From positions 124,001 through 188,000 of the forward strand of contig SAUG01000008.1 of assembly GCA_011316305.1 (NCBI GenBank): DNA of 64,000 nucleotides, given 5' to 3'. The translations under genes and the position numbers were made by a program. Shown in pieces: positions 10,678 through 21,789 of the stretch (the first letter of the stretch is position 1; each line of letters begins with the position of its first letter). The notes below the pieces were generated by a model, which searched no databases, was not told the DNA's origin, and was given only the letters and a program-made list of their open reading frames with translations. Source of the DNA: Rusavskia elegans (Eukaryota; Ascomycota; Lecanoromycetes; Teloschistales; Teloschistaceae).

Positions 10678-11971
10678 GGTGTTCACGAGGTATCTGGAAT
10701 TCTGAAGATATCGGTAACGTCCAAGCCCCTACTCAGGTCCCCTTGGTCGAAAACGCTACGCGAAATAATGGAGCCTATATAGGATCTAACACCACGCGAG
10801 GGCGCCTCGAAGGCCTTTCGCTGCGGTCCTTTCCGTCGTATGAAGCGATATCGTCATCCTTGTCCTGTCCGGCTCTCCTTCTAGGCACAACTAGATTCTT
10901 CAGGATCCGGGCTGGATCTGAAGCACGAAGAGAGCTTCACATGACGGGTTTGATCGCGGAGAAAGGCAGTCAAGATGCCCTTGCGCAGCGAGAGGTCCTT
11001 TCTAGGCCACCATAGCGTGGGAATGTTCCCACGTGAACCCAACGAGATCGAAGCCTTCCTAACTGGCTTTTAGTATCCTTAGGTTTTCAATGAATGCATT
11101 AGGTATGATGCTGCGCTTATTGGCTCGGGTTTGTCCTCGCCGTCATGCGTCACTCTTTGATGGTTAAGATATCATGGGCATGGATATTGTCTTTTGGACG
11201 ATACTCGGTTCTGGCGATGCTATCCGTTCAGCACGGAATGAGCCTCGATGTTAGTCATACGTCAGCATCTTTCAACAAGGCCGTGAAATCGATTGATCAT
11301 ATAGTTGCATCATCACAATACATGAGTTGTTCTCATTGCTACGTTTCCACCAGTCATCTCCATGTCCCTGCCTTCCCCCCGTTCTTAATCTGCAATCACT
11401 ATATCTATGGCTGCTATGATTGCAGCAACTATTCGGCGACTCCGCCTCGAAATCCCAAGTGATCGATCTCGGGTCGGCAAATTGGGACGAAAACGCATCC
11501 AACGCACGTCATATGTTTCACTCCGTACCAAGAACCTGGTTGGTCGTTTCACCTGCCGCAAGTAGACGCCCGCTAGCGCAGGAACCGAAACTTAGTCTCG
11601 AGCTTAAACGCAAGAAAAGGGATGTGGAGGGCTTACTGGCTGGGAGTGGCATGTGGACAACGAGCGCTATCAACACGCGTATTTCAATCTCCCCTTTTAC
11701 AATCAAGAAAGGTTGTGTGGAACGAGCAATCAAAAGCGCTGGTGGCCCTGGGGGTCTCTCGTGCAAAGGCCATGGGCTGAAAAAGCGAAGTGAAAGGCGA
11801 AGCATCCAGGGGTCAAGTGGTCCGGCTCATCAAAGATTGCGATCGAAAAGGTACGGCGTGCGATCGGAGCACCGCTTCACGCATGGATACCTTGGCGAGA
11901 AGTCCATCAATGCCGCGAATCCGAACATTTCCAGTCAATCTCTCGTCCCTCGGGCGCACACCGACGCATAG
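10678..11971. other. Intergenic or decayed DNA, no supported gene
   Basis: Several open frames exist, the longest at 11420-11971. None has recognisable motifs or a convincing splice to the coding block that begins at 11972. The upstream exons of that block may lie here in degraded form. Confidence 0.4.
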
Positions 11972-12655
11972 AACAAGTATGCCCCCAAAGGGATCCAATA
12001 CTACAATGACTGGAAGAACCGAGCCGCGGATCAAGACAACAAGGCAGATCTCTGTAACTTCGACAAGACATATGATTTCAGCCAAGATCCGTTAGCCGTT
12101 ACGGGACCCTACGATCACATCAAACCATACATCAATGGCGCCAAAGGCCAGACATACACCAACTTCCGATGGCACTGGCCCAAAGGTCCTACCAACGCCG
12201 CCAGCGCCATCTTCTGGAACAACATAAGTCCCGTCGACAACGTCATCATTGCGTTTTCAAACGACCGAGGTGGCGATGAAGAGGAAGGCGCAGATCCAAG
12301 TCCCGACAATTGGTCCGATATGCTCTGGTGGTTGTGGCTTCGCGCCGTCGGCGAGTCCGGTGACAAAGCTGCGTTGAGCCAGATATTCAGATACAACGTC
12401 GACAACGATGCATCGAAGGAGATACTGGAAGAGATCCTAGGGGACAAGCAAGATGAGGTGGTGACGCTGGAGGCAGATGATACTCAAAGTCAGGATAACG
12501 GGTTCTGGGCACTTCTGGGGTGCCCCAATGGCACGGGCATGATTCATATGGTTGGGGATCGTAAGAAGGCGCTCGGTGAGAAGGTTATTGAGAGTATTTC
12601 TTGCATTTACAATAATAAGGAAGATCAGTATTATATGTGGGGGAACCTTGGATAA
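11972..12655 (+). CDS. Unrecognised protein, C-terminal exon (partial)
   Basis: An open block of 227 codons follows a possible acceptor (GCATAG at 11971) and ends at TAA 12653-12655. It reads convincingly as protein: QYYNDWKNRAADQ, DKTYDFSQDPLAVTGPYDHI, DMLWWLWLRAVGESG, FWALLGCPNGTGMIHMVGD and a C-terminal EDQYYMWGNLG. It is rich in Trp, Tyr and Asp, as secreted or surface enzymes often are, but no signal peptide or start codon can be assigned. An in-frame stop lies immediately before the acceptor. I do not recognise the family with confidence. It may be the tail of a larger secreted protein whose 5' part is lost or lies in degraded sequence upstream. Confidence 0.5.
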   Translation, partial: NKYAPKGIQYYNDWKNRAADQDNKADLCNFDKTYDFSQDPLAVTGPYDHIKPYINGAKGQTYTNFRWHWPKGPTNAASAIFWNNISPVDNVIIAFSNDRGGDEEEGADPSPDNWSDMLWWLWLRAVGESGDKAALSQIFRYNVDNDASKEILEEILGDKQDEVVTLEADDTQSQDNGFWALLGCPNGTGMIHMVGDRKKALGEKVIESISCIYNNKEDQYYMWGNLG

Positions 12656-13007
12656 ACAGGCATGTGTATTATAGAAGTCCTGGAAGAGGAGGTTTTGTAC
12701 TTATACATTAACTTTCGTCGTATCGACCTTCGTCTCTGACTGCTCATCGATCATAATAAAGTCCGTTACGAAAAACCCGTACTCGTCTTCCGTTCCCATT
12801 CCATCCCAAAACGCCCGCCTCCCATCCCAACATTATGTACACCCCATAATCCATATCAACAGCTCAAAATTCTGCAATTCATTCCCATCATCCCTCAAAC
12901 CCCACCACCTGTCAGAAAAACCCAATCAGCCCAATTCATCCCCATCCCCTGCCACCCCCCCCCTCCATCCCGCTCGCTACCCCCTCAATCGAATCACAAA
13001 CCAAATT
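12656..13007. other. C-rich low-complexity intergenic DNA
   Basis: From about 12780 the plus strand is strongly pyrimidine-rich with many CCC and CCTCC runs and no coding frame. It lies 3' of both neighbouring convergent genes. Confidence 0.6.
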
Positions 13008-13307
13008 TCAAAACTCACCACTCCTCCCCGTCTCCACCTCATACCTCCTCCTCCCCTCCTCCTCCTCCTCCTCCACCTTACCAGTCCTTCCCATTTTCAC
13101 CGCCGCCTTGGTCCTAGTTTTCAAACCCAGGTACAGTAGGCCGGAGATGGAGAGCGCGAGGATGGGGAGCGTGGATGGGCGGCTGGTGTTTTATTTTAGG
13201 AGGGTTTCGCGTGTGTGTTGGGTGTGTGTGTGTGCTGGGGCTTGAGGAGTGTGAGGGGTGTGAGGGTGGGGAAAAGGGACTTACGTCAAGATTGAAGAAT
13301 GGGGCAT
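13008..13307 (-). CDS. Small single-pass membrane protein, 65 residues
   Basis: Two minus-strand exons: 13307-13285 (23 nt, ATG CCC CAT...) and 13182-13008, separated by a 102-nt intron (GTAAGT...ACCAG). The product starts MPHSSILTRPSTLPILALSI, continues with the hydrophobic SGLLYLGL, then a basic segment (KTRTKAAVKMGR) and an acidic run of Glu, ending GEF. One short membrane helix (about residues 12-28) followed by basic residues resembles tail-anchored or small mitochondrial membrane proteins, but no family is recognised. The exact phase match (AC+C completing Thr) and consensus donor support the gene. The Glu run is encoded by a GAG repeat in the low-complexity DNA. Convergent with the gene ending at 12655. 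Confidence 0.55.
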
Positions 13308-13802
13308 TTTTATAGGAATATTATACTGTAGTCGCAGTATGTATGCTTGGGTGTGAGATGTGGATTTTGAAAACTTGGTTCGGTTATACTGGTATTGATT
13401 GGAGAGAGGGGATATATGTGGCTCAGAGTAGAGTAGGTAGAAGCTTCCCCACAGTTTGGTACTTTAGCTAGTTGTTAGTACGTTGGAGATGGTTTGGTCT
13501 GATGTCACTGCGGGTGCTATCCGCTAGTCGCCGATTTATGTCGTCCGTTCATGAACGTTAACAACCTGGTTTGGAAGATGATGTTGTTGGAGAAGGTGTA
13601 TCATGACAATTTCTCTATTGTCGTAATTCTATGCATGGCTACCTCAGTCCGCCTTGACGCTACGTCCATGTCATTTGTTCTTTCAAATGCCCTTTTTATA
13701 CCAGCTCCCCTATTCTCAAGCCAAATTGTTACATGCAGCTCGACTCCAGATGAATGAAAAAAAAAAGAGTTCTCCGCCTTGTAAAGGCACCGTACCACAA
13801 GA
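13308..13802. other. Intergenic, likely promoter of the small membrane protein gene
   Basis: Between the stop of the 1067-residue gene and the start of the 65-residue gene, both on the minus strand. No motif was recognised. Confidence 0.4.
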
Positions 13803-16800
13803 TCAAACGAGCACCATATCGTCATCTTCACTGTCGCTACGACCTTGCTCCACATGAGCTTCGGCATCGCTGTCATTCTCACCCTTCTCGGTTGCCGTAT
13901 CGTCATCCTCGTCGCCATCTTCCATATCCTGGTCAGTGCCCAAGAAGAGGTCACTGTAATCTTCTTGTGGCATCGCTTCTTCTTCTGCTTCTTCTTCTTT
14001 GCCCTCCTGTATTTCCGAAGTCTGTCCACTGGCAACGGGATCACGAATCTCAGCTCCGGTGTCTCTTGGGCGCAAAGGAAGCACGAAGCCATCTTCAGAC
14101 TCAGCGTCAATCGTGGAAGGCGCAGCCAGCGTAGTCGCATCCATATTTGACGCAGTGGTCGAGCCAGCAAAACTCTTATTGTCCCGTATGTGATTCCACA
14201 GATCGCTGTCGTCCGCATACACCTTCCGATGATCCAATTGATCCGAGAAGGAGTCGTTCGTCATCGTTGAGGTGTGATGGGTGCTCTCAAGCTCCTGACC
14301 GTCCACAACATCCAACTCGCTTGACGCGGCACTGCTGCCAGTACCAGTATGAACACCTGGCCCGGCGGTGGAGAATCCAGCGTCGGCCATCGGAACATCG
14401 TCATTGAACACCCCACCGCTCTCGTCATCAAGACCACCGGCGTACAAAGGAAGGTACTTCCACTCCGCTTCGTCAAGACAGACGAGGGTAGGTGTCATGA
14501 CCTGTCTCATCGGCTCGTCGCGATTGTACAAGTCCGGTGGCCCAAGCATCTGATGACAAATCGACGAGATATACCCTTCGATCTCACGCCAAAGCGTCAT
14601 GTCCTGGAAATCTATACCACATGTATCATATAATACCCCTGGGTCCTTGTTAGAGCCTCCAGGGTTTCCGGAATCTTTGTACAGAACCATTTCTGGTCCT
14701 TGAAAATCCAAGACTTCTTCTACCCGTGCAGGCCATAAACCGATCTTGGGCAAATTGAATTGATAGTTCAGTGGCTTGAGCAACCCGGTGCTACTCCATT
14801 GTGAGGACGCGCGACCACTGCGGCACCGTGTTGCGAGATCGTCTAGATATTCGCATCGAATCTCCACGATGTTATGCTTTTGCATCAGCATTTCCTTCTT
14901 GTCTCCGCTCAGCTCAGTATCCCATGCACTGATCTGCTTTGGCCAGGATGTTAGATTGGTTCCAGTTGCAAAGCTGCCATAGGTCCAAAAGCTTTTAAGG
15001 ATGGACCAAAACGTGGTAGTCAGAAGCCTCCCGCCCCCGTTGAGCGAATTCCAAAAATCGGTCTGACTAGTCCATGGGTATAGACTGATGGCCGATCCCC
15101 AATCCGAACTGCCTAAATCGAATTTTGGCGCGCCTTGGAGATCGCTCCAAAGGATACTGTAGATTGTGCCTCGCACGAATGCCTTGAACGCTGCTTTTGT
15201 CTCCAGCACGAGAAGCTCCCTGGATTTGTTCTCGTCGTTGGACAACTTCCGAAATTCCGGCAAAGTCTCCATCCATGTCATCTCAGGCTCCACCAAATTT
15301 TCGAAGGTCTGCGAAACCCTGTCCATGAAAGACCTGCTGGCATATTCGATCCGTGTCCTGTAGGCTTCAGGCACGTCATTCTTCTTCCTACCAAACACCG
15401 TATAGCTCGAATCGGATTTCTCTCTCTGATTAGCCAGGGCCTCCTCGCTGACCAAGATCGCAAAAGAGTCGCGGATCAAGTCATGACACCGTAGTCCATC
15501 GCCAATCTTGAGCGCAATCTCTGGAAGAGCCTCGATGAAAAGGGAATTGGGAGGAGCCCGCAGCCACCGGACAATATAGTCGGTGAGGGGGCTTTGGGTG
15601 ATGTCGAAGAAGCGTGCTACGGTGAATGTTGTGTATACCTTCACTGCCGAATCTAAGTTTGGGTCTATGTCGCGGATAGCGTTGAGGACGCGCTCAATAG
15701 AAGAACGATGCCTGATGGGCGAGAACTCGGGCGTTGCTCCACCTGCTGGGAGCGCAGTGAATTCATCATTACCTCCTACTAAGGTTGTCGAGCATGCCCA
15801 ACGAGCCGAGGCTTGATGCCAATTTTGCACGCCTTCGACGCAGCACAACTCAGTCATCAGCCAAGCCGCGTCTTCTCCTTCCGAGGGCGGAGTAAGGTCA
15901 ATCACGTACTTGATCCCGTTGGGTAATCGGCCGGTGAGACCCCGGCGACGGACTGTACGATACTGTGCAGTTGGTCCGAGTAGTCGGTCGAAGAAGGGCG
16001 AATGCAGCGCCTGGAGTCTGGTACTGCGAATTACCAAAGGCCTCTTGTAGCGTTCGACATAATTACAATACATCCGATCCGTCTGTTCCGGTTGTTTTGC
16101 AGGTGGGTCGATGTAGATGAAGGTATCGCCGCCATAATCATCCGTCCATTCTAATTCGACGGGTGAATCTGCCTGCATTTCTTTGATTCGGTCTTCGATA
16201 GTTTGGCGGGAGGATGGAACATTCCCTGACGGCGCGTTTGTTGGAGGTTGACATTGGAGGTCGGATGGCTCAGCTTGTTTCTCGTCGTGCTCGGATTTCG
16301 ACGCCTTCTGGCCAGCCTGCATTATTAGGGTGTTTTCTTCATTTATCCTGTAGTCTCTCCAGCGTGACGATGAAACAGTCACCGATGGCGCATTTTTCGC
16401 CATAAGACTGTTAAAATCGAACGTCCGAGCTTGTTTGCCGTCGCCGTCGGCATTCGACAGTGGCTCGTCTACTGGGTGCTGTTGAATTTGCTCCAAGTGA
16501 GGGCTCCAGTCTTCTTCTGTATTCGGAGCCCTCGGGTCATCTTTGAGAGATTCCAGACGAAGATTCTCAGGTTCTCCAGGTGTGGTCCTAATTGCTTCAT
16601 TGCTTTCTAACCACCAAGGGTCTGCTCGTGCAGGTCGAGCAGACTGTTGTTGGGCACCATATGTCTTCCAATCACTCTCGGTTTGCGGGACCTGTCTGCC
16701 CTGAATAGGGATGTGTTCCGGTTTGCGTAGTTTGAATTCATCCATTGTGCGTGTCTCTGCGAGTGCGTCATCTATCGTGCGTGCCTCTGCGTTTGCGCGT

Positions 16801-17006
16801 GAGTTCTCTATGAGCTGCTGCTGGCGGCGATAGGTTTTCCAGTCCCTCTCCGACTGCGGGATCCATCTGTCCTGTGCCGGTGGACGATCATACCTGCCTA
16901 TTTCAAGAGAGGCTCTGATGGCATTGGCTATATCCGTGTCCTCAAGTTGCTTGTCGCCATCCCTGCTCGAGTATGCGCCAAACGACATGTTGCTCGGAAA
17001 TGTCAT
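13803..17006 (-). CDS. UIM-containing fungal protein of 1067 residues, function unknown
   Basis: A single uninterrupted exon. Residues about 21-36 (LEDTDIANAIRASLEIG) fit a ubiquitin-interacting motif: acidic patch, then Ala-x3-Ser helix. Three copies of a short motif follow: PQSERDWKTYRRQQQ near 50, PQTESDWKTYGAQQQ near 107 and PNTEEDWSPHLEQIQ near 161. These sit in a low-complexity N-terminal third. The central part contains RYKRPLVIRSTRLQALHSPF and LPNGIKYVIDLTPPSEGEDA, a block I associate with an uncharacterised family of large fungal proteins. The C-terminus is very acidic (DMEDGDEDDDTATEKGEND). There is no signal peptide or membrane segment, so a cytosolic or nuclear ubiquitin-related role is an inference from the UIM alone. 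Confidence 0.85.
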   Translation of the reverse strand: MTFPSNMSFGAYSSRDGDKQLEDTDIANAIRASLEIGRYDRPPAQDRWIPQSERDWKTYRRQQQLIENSRANAEARTIDDALAETRTMDEFKLRKPEHIPIQGRQVPQTESDWKTYGAQQQSARPARADPWWLESNEAIRTTPGEPENLRLESLKDDPRAPNTEEDWSPHLEQIQQHPVDEPLSNADGDGKQARTFDFNSLMAKNAPSVTVSSSRWRDYRINEENTLIMQAGQKASKSEHDEKQAEPSDLQCQPPTNAPSGNVPSSRQTIEDRIKEMQADSPVELEWTDDYGGDTFIYIDPPAKQPEQTDRMYCNYVERYKRPLVIRSTRLQALHSPFFDRLLGPTAQYRTVRRRGLTGRLPNGIKYVIDLTPPSEGEDAAWLMTELCCVEGVQNWHQASARWACSTTLVGGNDEFTALPAGGATPEFSPIRHRSSIERVLNAIRDIDPNLDSAVKVYTTFTVARFFDITQSPLTDYIVRWLRAPPNSLFIEALPEIALKIGDGLRCHDLIRDSFAILVSEEALANQREKSDSSYTVFGRKKNDVPEAYRTRIEYASRSFMDRVSQTFENLVEPEMTWMETLPEFRKLSNDENKSRELLVLETKAAFKAFVRGTIYSILWSDLQGAPKFDLGSSDWGSAISLYPWTSQTDFWNSLNGGGRLLTTTFWSILKSFWTYGSFATGTNLTSWPKQISAWDTELSGDKKEMLMQKHNIVEIRCEYLDDLATRCRSGRASSQWSSTGLLKPLNYQFNLPKIGLWPARVEEVLDFQGPEMVLYKDSGNPGGSNKDPGVLYDTCGIDFQDMTLWREIEGYISSICHQMLGPPDLYNRDEPMRQVMTPTLVCLDEAEWKYLPLYAGGLDDESGGVFNDDVPMADAGFSTAGPGVHTGTGSSAASSELDVVDGQELESTHHTSTMTNDSFSDQLDHRKVYADDSDLWNHIRDNKSFAGSTTASNMDATTLAAPSTIDAESEDGFVLPLRPRDTGAEIRDPVASGQTSEIQEGKEEEAEEEAMPQEDYSDLFLGTDQDMEDGDEDDDTATEKGENDSDAEAHVEQGRSDSEDDDMVLV

Positions 17007-17719
17007 GGTTGCAGAGTGATTGGAGAGCTACTTATCGTTGAACGTTGCTCGAAACGGACAGAAGCTGGGACCGAAAGAGCACTTATGGGAAGTGCTCATT
17101 GAGCATGGTCAGAAGTATGACAAAGGTGAAGATGAGTCAAGCGTCGTTGGGCAATCAGCAAACAGTCTTACCAACTGATACTTGACCGGTGGTCCGCAGG
17201 CCCTTGTCAGAAATTAAATCTCTTATTCTCTGACAATCATGCTTGATCGAGTTCATATGGCAGGAAGAAAAAGAATCGATGAGGCTGAAGAAAAGAATGC
17301 GCAAGCAGATGGCTGCCTGGCCCTTACCTTTGAAGCTTCGGGCCCCCGCTCTAACGCGCAGGCAGCCAATTGACGATCTACGTTAGCACTGTTGCTCAGA
17401 TGATAGGTGCGGAAGTTATGGCTTTCACCCAAGTAAGTATCGCAGGGTGACTGGGTGACTTCTACACAGTCATTCACTGCCCACCCCGCCATGTTGATCA
17501 GCCCAATGATTGGACAACAGGACCTGAAGAAAGTGAGTCAGCTAAGCGCGGGAGCGCCCAACGCGCTTGTAGCCTTGTGCAGCTTTCTTCCGGTCTTGGC
17601 ATTAGATGTTCGAGACTGTGAGTGTGAGCCTCGATGTCATCCCTCGATCACTTATTTAAGAGTAAATACCTTATCTGTCCGTAGTCGCCGACGGCTGCTG
17701 TGTACCCCTGAAACTTACA
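17007..17719. other. Divergent promoter region
   Basis: Between the starts of the UIM protein gene (minus) and uL23m (plus). It includes a TATA-poor, mixed-composition stretch. Open frames here lack support. Confidence 0.4.
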
Positions 17720-18479
17720 ATGCCTGCTCCAAAACCATCTACCCTCGGACCTTTGCAACCGAATCGCTTTCGGCCCCCTCGTGGCCAAAAGCGAATTTAC
17801 CTGTCTGGCCATCACCCCCTTTCCTCCAACTCCACTCGTTCTTCTCCTGCTTTACTGAAACTGATTTTCTTCCGCTGAAGACCTAATTTCACGCTCACCC
17901 TCCTCCGCACACCCTTCGCCCCTCCCAACTACGCAACCTTCATCACCCCACTCCACCTCAACAAGCTCGACCTCAAAGACTACCTCTACAACCTCTACGG
18001 CGTCGAAGTTCTCAGTGTCCGAAGCTACGTCCAACAAGCCCGCGTAAGGCAAGACAAGCCCGGCGCAAGATTACCAAAACCACGACGGTAGGCAAAGCTC
18101 GGAGCCCCTTCAGCCCTTCGAACATCTATCTATTCTACAAGCTGCTAATGACAATGGGTACAATAGATGGTACCGCCCGCGCGCCTCAAAGAAGATGACC
18201 ATTGAAATGCCCCCCACATCTCCCTTTATTTATCCTGAAGCCCCTACCGACTTCACCGCTTGGGACAAGGAAATGCAGGAGCGTGCTCAGGAGACAAGAG
18301 AAAAGGAGCAGAAAGCCATGGGGACTGAGGGGACCAGGATGCCGAAGGAGGATGGAAAGACTTTAAGGGAGCAGGCCGAAGAGTTGTTGAAAGGGAAGAA
18401 GGCGTGGAGACCCGGGTGGATGGACTGGGACCTAGGGGGAAGGCCGAAGGGACAGGTAGGCGCCGGGGTCGGGATGTGA
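17720..18479 (+). CDS. mrp20: Mitochondrial ribosomal protein uL23m
   Basis: Three exons: 17720-17802, 17881-18087 and 18167-18479, 200 residues. Exon 1 reads MPAPKPSTLGPLQPNRFRPP and RGQKRIYL. It joins with PNFTLTLLRTPFAPPNYATF, the conserved entry into the L23 fold, and KLDLKDYLYNLYGVEVLSVR carries the alpha-beta core. Intron 2 is canonical (GTAGGC...AATAG), and exon 3 begins WYRPRASKKMTIEM. Intron 1 uses a weak donor, GTCTGG, but is the only choice that keeps KRIYLPNF intact. The C-terminal extension is charged and ends GRPKGQVGAGVGM, typical of fungal mitochondrial L23. It belongs to the 54S large subunit near the exit tunnel. A mitochondrial presequence is not obvious but the N-terminus is basic. 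Confidence 0.85.
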
Positions 18480-18854
18480 GGCTTCAGCGGAAGATATCGA
18501 GGGTAGATTTTAGGGTGGAGGTTGGATTGCTTATGATACCATCGTGAAATTCTTTGTATTCCATAGCGTAGCGTGGCATGGCATCGCACGGAGTCTCCAT
18601 TTCTGACATACAAGGCAAAGCTTTTGGGGTTTTGTGATTCAACTTCCTTAACAAATACTCTATGTACATTTCAAGTGTCTGCGTCGTGTTGCTAAATCGT
18701 AAAATGCTGCCCGCTTCCCCAACGCTAAATAATACAAACATGGCCGATGCCGCTGACCTGCAATCCTCCCCCGCCCGAAGCATATGATCTTGTCACTTGG
18801 TTCGACATTATTGCTTCTCATGATCGTAGCCACGATGTCGCCGATCATGTCCAC
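18480..18854. other. Intergenic, convergent 3' ends
   Basis: Lies between the stops of uL23m (plus) and Lon (minus). Nothing else was recognised. Confidence 0.5.
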
Positions 18855-21789
18855 TCAAAGGCGACTCTCAATTCCCCCATAATGCTCCCCCGGCCAGTGC
18901 CCCTCAGGCCATACAAACCTGATGGCCTCCCAGATATGCCCTACATGCACAATCTCCAACCCCTCGTTGACCTCCTCCGGTAGATCTTTGACATCCTTTC
19001 GGTTGTGGTTTGGCAGCAGCACCGTCTTTACCCCCGCCCTCAATGCTCCGATCAATTTCTCCTTGATGCCACCCACGGGCATCACTCGTCCCCTCAAACT
19101 CACCTCACCTGTCATAGCAATTTGCGGGGGCACCGCTTTCCCGGAGAACAATGAGATCAACGCAATCGTATGTGCCAAGCCTGCTGAAGGTCCGTCCTTG
19201 GGGATTGCGCCGGATGGGCAATGAACATGGACGCTGCGATCTTTCATGATATCTTCATTGCTGTCGTGTGTGAGGCCCAGTTCGAAGGAATGCGCTTTTA
19301 CCCACGTGAGCGCTACCTCGACGCTTTCTTTAAGGACATCACCCAATTTGCCGGTGAGCTGTACCCGACCTGAGCCGGGCATGTCGGCGACTTCAATGAA
19401 GAGGATACTACCTTGGCCACCTGTTGAGTAGGCGACGAGGCCGGTCACAATGCCTGGTACGGATTTCTTTTCGGCAATCTCTTCATCGAAGCGCTCGATG
19501 CCGAGGATAGTTTCGAGGTCGGACACAGAAACATTGGGATTGTAAGACTGCGTAGTAGAAGAATCAGAGGAGTCGTTCGCATCAGCGTATTCAACGGCCT
19601 TATAGCGGCAAACGGAACCGATCTCGCGTTCAAGATTCCGGACGCCTGATTCACGGGTATAGGCGGTGATGATCGTGTCGACAACATCATCCGAGAATTT
19701 GACCTGTCCTTCACTGAGGGCATTGGTTGTGATTTGTTTGGGGATGAGGTGCCGATTGGCGATATGGCGTTTCTCGACGGTGGTGTAGCCTGAGAGTGAG
19801 ATGGTTTCCATCCTGTCGAGTAGAGGAGGTGGAATGGTATCAAGAGAGTTGGCGGTAGCGATGAAGAGTACTTTACTTAGGTCTATGGGGATGTTGACGT
19901 AGTGGTCGTTGAATGTATAATTCTGCTCCGGATCGAGCACTTCAAGCATCGCAGCAGATGGATCGCCGTGGAAATTGGAACTTCCCACCTTGTCGATTTC
20001 ATCGAGTAGAAAGACGGGATTAGCGACGCCGACCTTCTTCAGTCCATTGACAATAAGTCCCGGCATTGCGGCAACGTACGTTCTTCTATGGCCTCTGATC
20101 TCGGCCTCGTCGCGTACGCCACCGAGAGAGATACGGTGGAATTTCCGGCCAAGGGCAGTCGCCACGGACTTCGCCAGACTTGTCTTTCCGGTTCCTGGAG
20201 GCCCGACCAGCAGTAGGATCGGGGATTTATCCACCCTACGTCGACCCTGAAGGATCTGGATCTTGGTAGTGTCAACGTCCGATTCTGGCCCCGAAGACTC
20301 ATCTTCGCCTCCTTTCGCGTCTCTGACAATCTTAGCATCTTCGGTAGCCTTTTGTATTTGGGCCTCGAGATCAGCATTGATGCCTTGCTTCAATCTCAGC
20401 ACTGCCAAATATTCCAACAGGCGCTTCTTGATTTTCTCCAAGCCATAATGATCGTCGTCCAGCTGTTTGCGCGCCCTTCTCAACGTTTCGACTCCTAGTT
20501 GGTCTTCGGTGACTGTAGTCCATGGGATCTCTGAAAGCGTCTCAAGGTACGTTCTGCACACTCCGTACTCGGCTTGTACAGGGTTCATTTTCTTAAGCCT
20601 CTTCAATTCCCTATCGGCGACCTTTTGCGCTTCCGGAGTCAACTTCGCATCGTCAAGCCTCTTCTTAAGCTCCTCAAGCTCGTTGGGCTCCTCTTCGTCC
20701 CTCCCGTTCTCCGAGTTACCGGCACCCATTGAAAAGTTTCCAAACGGTGTCGACCCAGAACTTTTCATAGCCCGAGAGATCAGGGCATCCCTTTGCTTGC
20801 GATTGAGGTTGCTGATGTCAAGGCCTTGAGGGGGCATGGTCGTCGTTATCGCAGTAATCTTGATGTTGCCTTGTAAATCCCCGATCTGGCGTGTAAAGAT
20901 CTCGATAACCCTCGTAATTCTTTCCTTGATGGTCTGAGCAGACAAGACTCGAAGCCTCTCTTCCACGGTAGCATCAACCATACTTGTCAGGAAATCGGCT
21001 AGAACCCCTGCATCTTCAATCTCCTTCCTCGCTATATACAGCTGCAACCGGCGAGATGGTAGTGGCGACATGTTATTTGCCAGGGGGAATGAAGATGCTT
21101 GCAGAAGCCGAATGAGCGTTCGGGAGATTTGCTTGAGCTGCTCGAACAGGTCCTGCATTTCAGGGTCCTCTGAATCCACGGCTAGAGAGGCTGTTAGCCA
21201 CTGCGACTGCCCAAGTTGCGTATAATAGCAATATACCTTCATTTTGAAGATGGGTCACCGCTGCTTCAAAGTAAGGCCTTTCCTTTGTGATTTTGTCTAC
21301 TCTGAATCGCGTGAGACCCTCGACGGTCAGTGATAGATCGTTCCGCCGGCCTTTGTACAAGCCGGATATCTTCGCAGCGACACCGTAGCCGAATAAGTCG
21401 TTGCTTGATGCTGGGACGTCGGGATCATTATCCAGCTCTTTTGGCGGCGAACTTTGGCTTTCGATAAGTTGCTGACCATTATCGCTGAGCAGTGGTGACT
21501 TGGAAGGGACGCATCCAATAGGTACATCCGATGCCTCGGGTTTCGGGGTCTTGGACCGAGTAGCGATGGATCTCAGTACCGGAAGGGCATCTGATATTGG
21601 TATTCGTAAAGTTACCCCTGGCAGTAGAACAACGCCCCTTGGTAAAGGTAGAATAGTAAGCGTTGGCGACTTTAGGTGGTTTGTCATGCCTGAGAAGTCA
21701 AAGTATCGCTGTAGGCTTAGAAGTGTAAACTGTGATTTTGGGACGGGAGAATGGTGAGTATCTGACGGCGAAGTGATTGATACACCCAT
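18855..21789 (-). CDS. Peroxisomal Lon protease homolog
   Basis: Two exons, 21789-21237 and 21181-18855 (intron 55 nt, GTATAT...TCTAG), 959 residues. It has an N-terminal substrate-recognition domain ([19 protein letters not shown]), an AAA+ module with Walker [10 protein letters not shown] (about 511-519) and Walker [11 protein letters not shown] (about 575-584), and a Ser-Lys protease domain. The catalytic Ser is in [10 protein letters not shown] (about 850) and the Lys in VGGIKEK (about 891). The protein ends in SRL, a type 1 peroxisomal targeting signal, which separates it from mitochondrial Lon. Such enzymes degrade misfolded or oxidised matrix proteins in peroxisomes. The first ATG is at 21789; an internal ATG at 21687 ([10 protein letters not shown]) would also fit and lies nearer the usual family start. 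Confidence 0.93.

Noticed and set aside
13551..16405. Plus-strand frames opposite the UIM protein gene
   Set aside because: They mirror the long minus-strand coding exon and have no features of their own.
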